Shown: piece by piece, positions 60,528-64,000 of the stretch
Layout of the letters: each line of letters opens with the position of its first letter
How positions within the stretch are numbered: position 1 is the stretch's first letter
Assembly (NCBI RefSeq): GCF_002019855.1
Contig: NZ_CM007717.1
Coordinates: forward strand, 7,201,750-7,265,749
DNA: 64,000 bases
Direction of reading: 5' to 3'
DNA from: Streptomyces antibioticus
Lineage (GTDB): Bacteria > Actinomycetota > Actinomycetes > Streptomycetales > Streptomycetaceae
Program-made: the position numbers and the translations under genes
The notes under the pieces: model-generated
The model's input: the letters and a program-made list of their open reading frames with translations, nothing else
Databases searched by the model: none
Told to the model about the DNA's origin: nothing

Positions 60528-61603
60528 TGAGCATGACCCACCACGCCGAGCCGGCGGTGACCACACCGCCGGCCTCCGGCCCGCAACAGACAGACGGCCG
60601 GACCACGAGACGCCCCCTCGCCCTGCGGCTGCTGGCCCGCCCCGAGGTCGGGGTCTTCCTCGGAGCCCTCGCCGTCTGGGTGTTCTTCCTGATCACGGCC
60701 CCGCCGGTGCGCGAGGCCGCCTCGATGGCCAACATCCTGTACCAGTCCTCCACCATCGGGATCATGGCCCTGCCGGTGGCCCTGCTGATGATCGGCGGCG
60801 AGTTCGACCTCTCCGCCGGCGTCGCGGTGATCACCTCGGCGCTCACCGCGAGCATGCTCAGCTACCAGCTCACGATGAACGTGTGGGTCGGCGTGATCGC
60901 CGCCCTGGTGGTCTCCCTGGGCATCGGCATGTTCAACGGCTGGATGCTGGTGAAGACCGGCCTGCCCAGCTTCCTGGTCACCCTGGGCACCTTCCTGATC
61001 CTCCAGGGCGTCAACCTGGCGGTCACCAAGCTGATCACCGGCAACGTGGCCACCGACGACATCAGCGACATGGACGGCTTCGACCAGGCCAAGAAGATCT
61101 TCGCCTCGTCCTTCGAGATCGGCGGCGTCCAGGTCAAGATCACCATCGTCTGGTGGCTGGTCTTCGCGGCCCTGGCCACCTGGGTGCTGCTGCGCACCAA
61201 GTACGGCAACTGGATCTTCGCGGTCGGCGGCAACAAGGAGTCCGCGCGCGCCGTCGGCGTCCCGGTCACCTTCACCAAGATCTCGCTGTTCATGCTGGTC
61301 GGCTTCGGCGCATGGTTCGTCGGCATGCACCAGCTCTTCTCGTTCAACACCGTCCAGTCCGGCGAGGGCGTCGGCCAGGAGCTGATCTACATCGCCGCGG
61401 CCGTGATCGGCGGCTGTCTGCTCACCGGCGGCGCCGGTTCCGCCATCGGCCCGGTCTTCGGCGCCTTCATGTTCGGCATGGTGCAGCAGGGCATCGTCTA
61501 CGCCGGCTGGAACCCCGACTGGTTCAAGGCGTTCCTCGGCGTGATGCTCCTCGGCGCCGTCCTCATCAATCTGTGGGTCCAGCGCACGGCGACCCGGAGG
61601 TGA
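60527..61603 (+). CDS. Sugar ABC transporter permease (RbsC-like)
   Basis: Membrane subunit (358 aa) of a carbohydrate ABC importer of the ribose/xylose/inositol class. Hydrophobic helices alternate with signature loops MIGGEFDLSAGV, NGWMLVKTGLPSFLVTLGT and GGNKESARAVGV. ATG 60527 shares one base with the upstream stop. A single permease implies a homodimer in the complex. Confidence 0.92.
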   Translation: MSMTHHAEPAVTTPPASGPQQTDGRTTRRPLALRLLARPEVGVFLGALAVWVFFLITAPPVREAASMANILYQSSTIGIMALPVALLMIGGEFDLSAGVAVITSALTASMLSYQLTMNVWVGVIAALVVSLGIGMFNGWMLVKTGLPSFLVTLGTFLILQGVNLAVTKLITGNVATDDISDMDGFDQAKKIFASSFEIGGVQVKITIVWWLVFAALATWVLLRTKYGNWIFAVGGNKESARAVGVPVTFTKISLFMLVGFGAWFVGMHQLFSFNTVQSGEGVGQELIYIAAAVIGGCLLTGGAGSAIGPVFGAFMFGMVQQGIVYAGWNPDWFKAFLGVMLLGAVLINLWVQRTATRR

Positions 61604-61611
61604 CCGACCCG

Positions 61612-62574
61612 ATGACCACCAGCAACGGAACCGGAACGCACGGAGCGGTCCTCACGGACCCCGCACCCGGGGCGGGCGAGCACCCCCTCGTCGAACTGCG
61701 CGGCGCCGGCAAGTCCTACGGCAACATCCGCGCCCTGCACGGCGTCGACCTGACCGTGCACCCCGGCCGGGTGACCTGTGTGCTCGGCGACAACGGCGCC
61801 GGCAAGTCCACCCTCATCAAGATCGTCTCCGGGCTGCACCGGCACACCGAGGGCGAGTTCCTCGTGGACGGCGAACCCGTCCGCTTCTCCAGCCCCCGTG
61901 AGGCCCTCGACCGCGGCATCGCCACCGTCTACCAGGACCTCGCCACCGTCCCGCTGATGCCGGTGTGGCGCAACTTCTTCCTCGGCTCCGAGATGACCAA
62001 GGGCCCCTGGCCGGTGCGCCGTCTCGACATCGCCGCGATGAAGCGCACCGCGGACACCGAACTGCGCAACATGGGCATCGTCCTGGACGACCTCGAACAG
62101 CCCATCGGCACGCTCTCCGGCGGCCAGCGCCAGTGCGTCGCCATCGCCCGCGCCGTCTACTTCGGCGCCCGGGTGCTCATCCTGGACGAGCCCACCGCCG
62201 CCCTCGGCGTCAAGCAGTCCGGCGTGGTGCTGAAGTACATCGCCGCCGCCCGCGACCGCGGCCTCGGCGTCATCTTCATCACCCACAACCCCCACCACGC
62301 CTACATGGTCGGCGACCACTTCAGCGTGCTGCGGCTCGGCACGCTCGAACTCTCCGCCTCCCGTGACGAGGTCAGCCTGGAGGAACTCACCAACCACATG
62401 GCGGGCGGTGCGGAACTCGCGGCGCTCAAGCATGAGTTGGCGCAGGTTCGGGGTGTGGATGTCGAGGAGCTGCCGGAGGAGACGGATCTCAAGGCGCCGG
62501 TGGCTTCCACGGCCGCCGCGGACTCCGCGGCTTCCTCGGCCTCCTCGGCCTCCCCGGGAGAGAAGACCGCCTGA
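61612..62574 (+). CDS. Sugar ABC transporter ATP-binding protein, single-domain
   Basis: ATPase (320 aa) of the importer. Walker A GDNGAGKST, signature LSGGQRQ, Walker B LILDEPT. Ribose-type ATPases usually have two fused domains, but this protein has only one, so a dimer is needed. ATG 61612 is chosen; GTG 61600 overlapping the permease stop is also possible. An Ala/Ser-rich tail of about 40 residues is unusual. Ended by the hairpin at 62609. Confidence 0.92.
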   Translation: MTTSNGTGTHGAVLTDPAPGAGEHPLVELRGAGKSYGNIRALHGVDLTVHPGRVTCVLGDNGAGKSTLIKIVSGLHRHTEGEFLVDGEPVRFSSPREALDRGIATVYQDLATVPLMPVWRNFFLGSEMTKGPWPVRRLDIAAMKRTADTELRNMGIVLDDLEQPIGTLSGGQRQCVAIARAVYFGARVLILDEPTAALGVKQSGVVLKYIAAARDRGLGVIFITHNPHHAYMVGDHFSVLRLGTLELSASRDEVSLEELTNHMAGGAELAALKHELAQVRGVDVEELPEETDLKAPVASTAAADSAASSASSASPGEKTA

Positions 62575-62608
62575 GACTGAGGCGCCCCAGCAGGGCTTTT
62601 CGCAGAGC

Positions 62609-62654
62609 AGCGCCGACGCGCCACCGCCGAACAGGGCGGGGGCGCGTCGGCGCT
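62609..62654. terminator. Bidirectional terminator between importer and dehydrogenase
   Basis: AGCGCCGACGCGCC (62609-62622) and its perfect complement (62641-62654) form a 14-bp stem; the 18-base loop contains a further CCGCC/GGCGG pair. TTTCC follows on the plus strand. It serves convergent genes. Confidence 0.75.
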
Positions 62655-62729
62655 TTCCCGTCCGTGTCCCGCAACGCCTGAGCGCGGCCCCCTCGGAGCC
62701 GCGCTCAGATCGTGAACCTCCGTGTTCCG

Positions 62730-63734
62730 TCAGGCGGTTCGCACCTCCGTGATCGTCACCGGCCGGTGCTCGGCCAGCGACAGTGTGCACGCCTCCGCGA
62801 TCCAGCCCGCCTCCAGGGCGTCCTCGATCGTGCAGGGCGAGGTCCTGGTGCCCGCCACCACCTCGGTGAACGCGGTGAGTTCGGCGCGGTAGGCGGCCGC
62901 GAAGCGGTCCATGAAGAAGTCGTGCGGGGTGCCGGCCGGGAAGGTGACCCCGGGCTCCACCGAGCGCAGCGGCAGCTTGTCCTCCAGGCCCACGGCGATG
63001 GAGTCCGCGAAGCCGTGGATCTCCATGCGGACGTCGTAACCCCGGGCGTTGTGACGGGAGTTGGAGACAACGGCGATCGTGCCGTCGTCCAGGGTGAGGA
63101 TCGCGCCGGTGGTGTCGGCGTCGCCCGCGGCCTTGATGAAGTCGGCGCCCCGGTTGCCGCCGACCGCGTACACCTCGGTCACCTCGCGGCCCGTCACCCA
63201 GCGGATGATGTCGAAGTCGTGCACCGAACAGTCCCGGAAGATACCTCCGGAGGCGGCGATGTACGCGGCGGGCGGCGGCGCCGGGTCCAGGGTGGTCGAG
63301 CGGACCGTGTGCAGCGGGCCCAGCTCGCCGGAGCGCACGGCGGCGCGCGCGTTGACGAACCCGGTGTCGAAGCGGCGGTTGTAGCCGATCTGGATCGGCA
63401 CCCCGCTGCCCTGAACGGCCTTGAGGACCTCGACGCCCTCGCTCATGGTGCGGGCGACCGGCTTCTCGCAGAACACCGGGACGCCGGCCTCGACGGCGGC
63501 CAGGATCAGCCCCGGGTGGGCGTCGGTCGCGGCGGCCACCACGACCGCGTCCACGCCCGCGGCCAGCACGGCCTCCGGGGAGTCCGCCACCTCGGCGCCG
63601 AACCGTTCGGCGGCGGCCTTGGCGGCCGCGGCGTAGGGGTCGGCGACGACGAGCGTCTCGACGGCGCCGAGTCCGGAGAGGGTCTCGGCGTGGAAGGCGC
63701 CGATACGGCCGAGGCCGAGGATTCCGATGCGCAT
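62730..63734 (-). CDS. Gfo/Idh/MocA-family oxidoreductase (inositol 2-dehydrogenase-like)
   Basis: NAD(P)-dependent dehydrogenase (334 aa). Rossmann motif RIGILGLGRIGAFHAE, catalytic Lys in VFCEKPVA, and the C-terminal RDCSVHDFDIIRWV with a catalytic His. These are hallmarks of inositol/sugar dehydrogenases. With a GntR regulator and importer nearby it would oxidise the imported polyol. ATG 63734. It is transcribed with the following SDR. Confidence 0.9.
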   Translation of the reverse strand: MRIGILGLGRIGAFHAETLSGLGAVETLVVADPYAAAAKAAAERFGAEVADSPEAVLAAGVDAVVVAAATDAHPGLILAAVEAGVPVFCEKPVARTMSEGVEVLKAVQGSGVPIQIGYNRRFDTGFVNARAAVRSGELGPLHTVRSTTLDPAPPPAAYIAASGGIFRDCSVHDFDIIRWVTGREVTEVYAVGGNRGADFIKAAGDADTTGAILTLDDGTIAVVSNSRHNARGYDVRMEIHGFADSIAVGLEDKLPLRSVEPGVTFPAGTPHDFFMDRFAAAYRAELTAFTEVVAGTRTSPCTIEDALEAGWIAEACTLSLAEHRPVTITEVRTA

Positions 63735-63797
63735 GGGGTGCGGCTCCTTGAGGTGGTGCGAAGAGGGGAGAGGGAAGAGGGAGGGGAGGAACGGGGG

Positions 63798-64000
63798 TCA
63801 GTCGAGGCCGCCGAGCACGTTCTGGTCCCAGTCGATCACCGAACCGGTGACCACCCCGGACCGCTCGGAGAGCAGGAACACCACGAAGTCGGCGATCTCG
63901 TCCGGCCGGCCGAGCTTGCCCATCGGCAGCCGGGCCGCCGCCTGCTCGCGCCAGTCGTCGCCGGCGCCGTGGAACGCCCGCTGGGTGGCGTCCTCGCCCT
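63798..64000 (-). CDS. Short-chain dehydrogenase (partial, C-terminal end)
   Basis: The last 67 codons of an SDR gene are visible on the minus strand: a GKLGRPDEIADFVVFLLSER segment and a VVTGSVIDWDQNVLGGLD C-terminus, both typical of classical SDRs. The catalytic part lies past the right edge. The stop is at 63798-63800, 63 bases before the Gfo/Idh start, so both are likely in one operon for polyol or sugar oxidation. Confidence 0.85.
   Translation of the reverse strand, partial: GEDATQRAFHGAGDDWREQAAARLPMGKLGRPDEIADFVVFLLSERSGVVTGSVIDWDQNVLGGLD

Overview
The window is very high in G+C, genes overlap by 1 to 23 bases, and GTG and TTG starts are common. Many products are typical of Streptomyces: a hopanoid operon with HpnC/D/E and squalene-hopene cyclase, a conservon (CvnA-D), a DUF6126 micro-membrane protein, XRE-cupin regulators and a c-di-AMP riboswitch ahead of a LysM/M23 hydrolase. 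It is almost certainly a Streptomyces chromosome. I see no phage, insertion sequence or CRISPR array.

Layout. 1-557 is the start of a galE-like epimerase (minus). 893-7927 is a tightly overlapping run of seven genes: a CDP-alcohol phosphotransferase fusion, a nucleotidyltransferase, an sn-glycerol-1-phosphate-dehydrogenase-like protein, a second CDP-alcohol phosphotransferase, a GT2 glycosyltransferase and a TagG/TagH-type ABC exporter. I read it as a pathway that makes and exports a glycerol-phosphate-containing glycoconjugate or lipid. 8277-21178 is the hopanoid operon (hpnC, hpnD, small ORF, hpnE, polyprenyl synthase, shc, hpnG, hpnH, ispG, dxs, hpnO). It carries its own MEP-pathway genes and should lead through squalene and hopene to adenosyl-, ribosyl- and aminobacteriohopanetriol. 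21274-22028 is an XRE-cupin regulator with two operator-like repeats and a DUF6126 partner.

22049-31927 holds dispersed functions: tyrosine phosphatase, GH36 alpha-galactosidase, riboswitch plus secreted LysM-M23 hydrolase, GDSL esterase, SIMPL protein, TetR, an amino-acid dehydrogenase and a metallo-beta-lactamase-fold hydrolase. 32281-37543 is a conservon (sensor-kinase-like CvnA with a 630-residue disordered tail, roadblock, DUF742, GTPase) plus a GAF protein. 37724-39980 is tdh-kbl (threonine to glycine), followed by LysR, XRE-cupin, GNAT and MmcQ/YjbR genes.

Two identical tRNA-Pro(GGG) genes (42601 and 54440) bracket about 11.8 kb: a Fic protein directly after the first tRNA, a 2Fe-2S thioredoxin-like protein, a degenerate Nudix protein, an amidohydrolase/glutamine-synthetase-like pair, HAD and M20 hydrolases, Dps, a lysophospholipase, a TauE permease, an MTHFR-like protein, cobF and DUF309. 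54697-58360 has an aldo/keto reductase, TetR, acyl-CoA dehydrogenase and SDR. 58367-64000 has a GntR regulator divergent from a sugar/inositol-type ABC importer, ended by a convergent terminator, then a Gfo/Idh/MocA dehydrogenase and the end of an SDR gene (both minus).

All functions are read from motifs and order. No database search was run.
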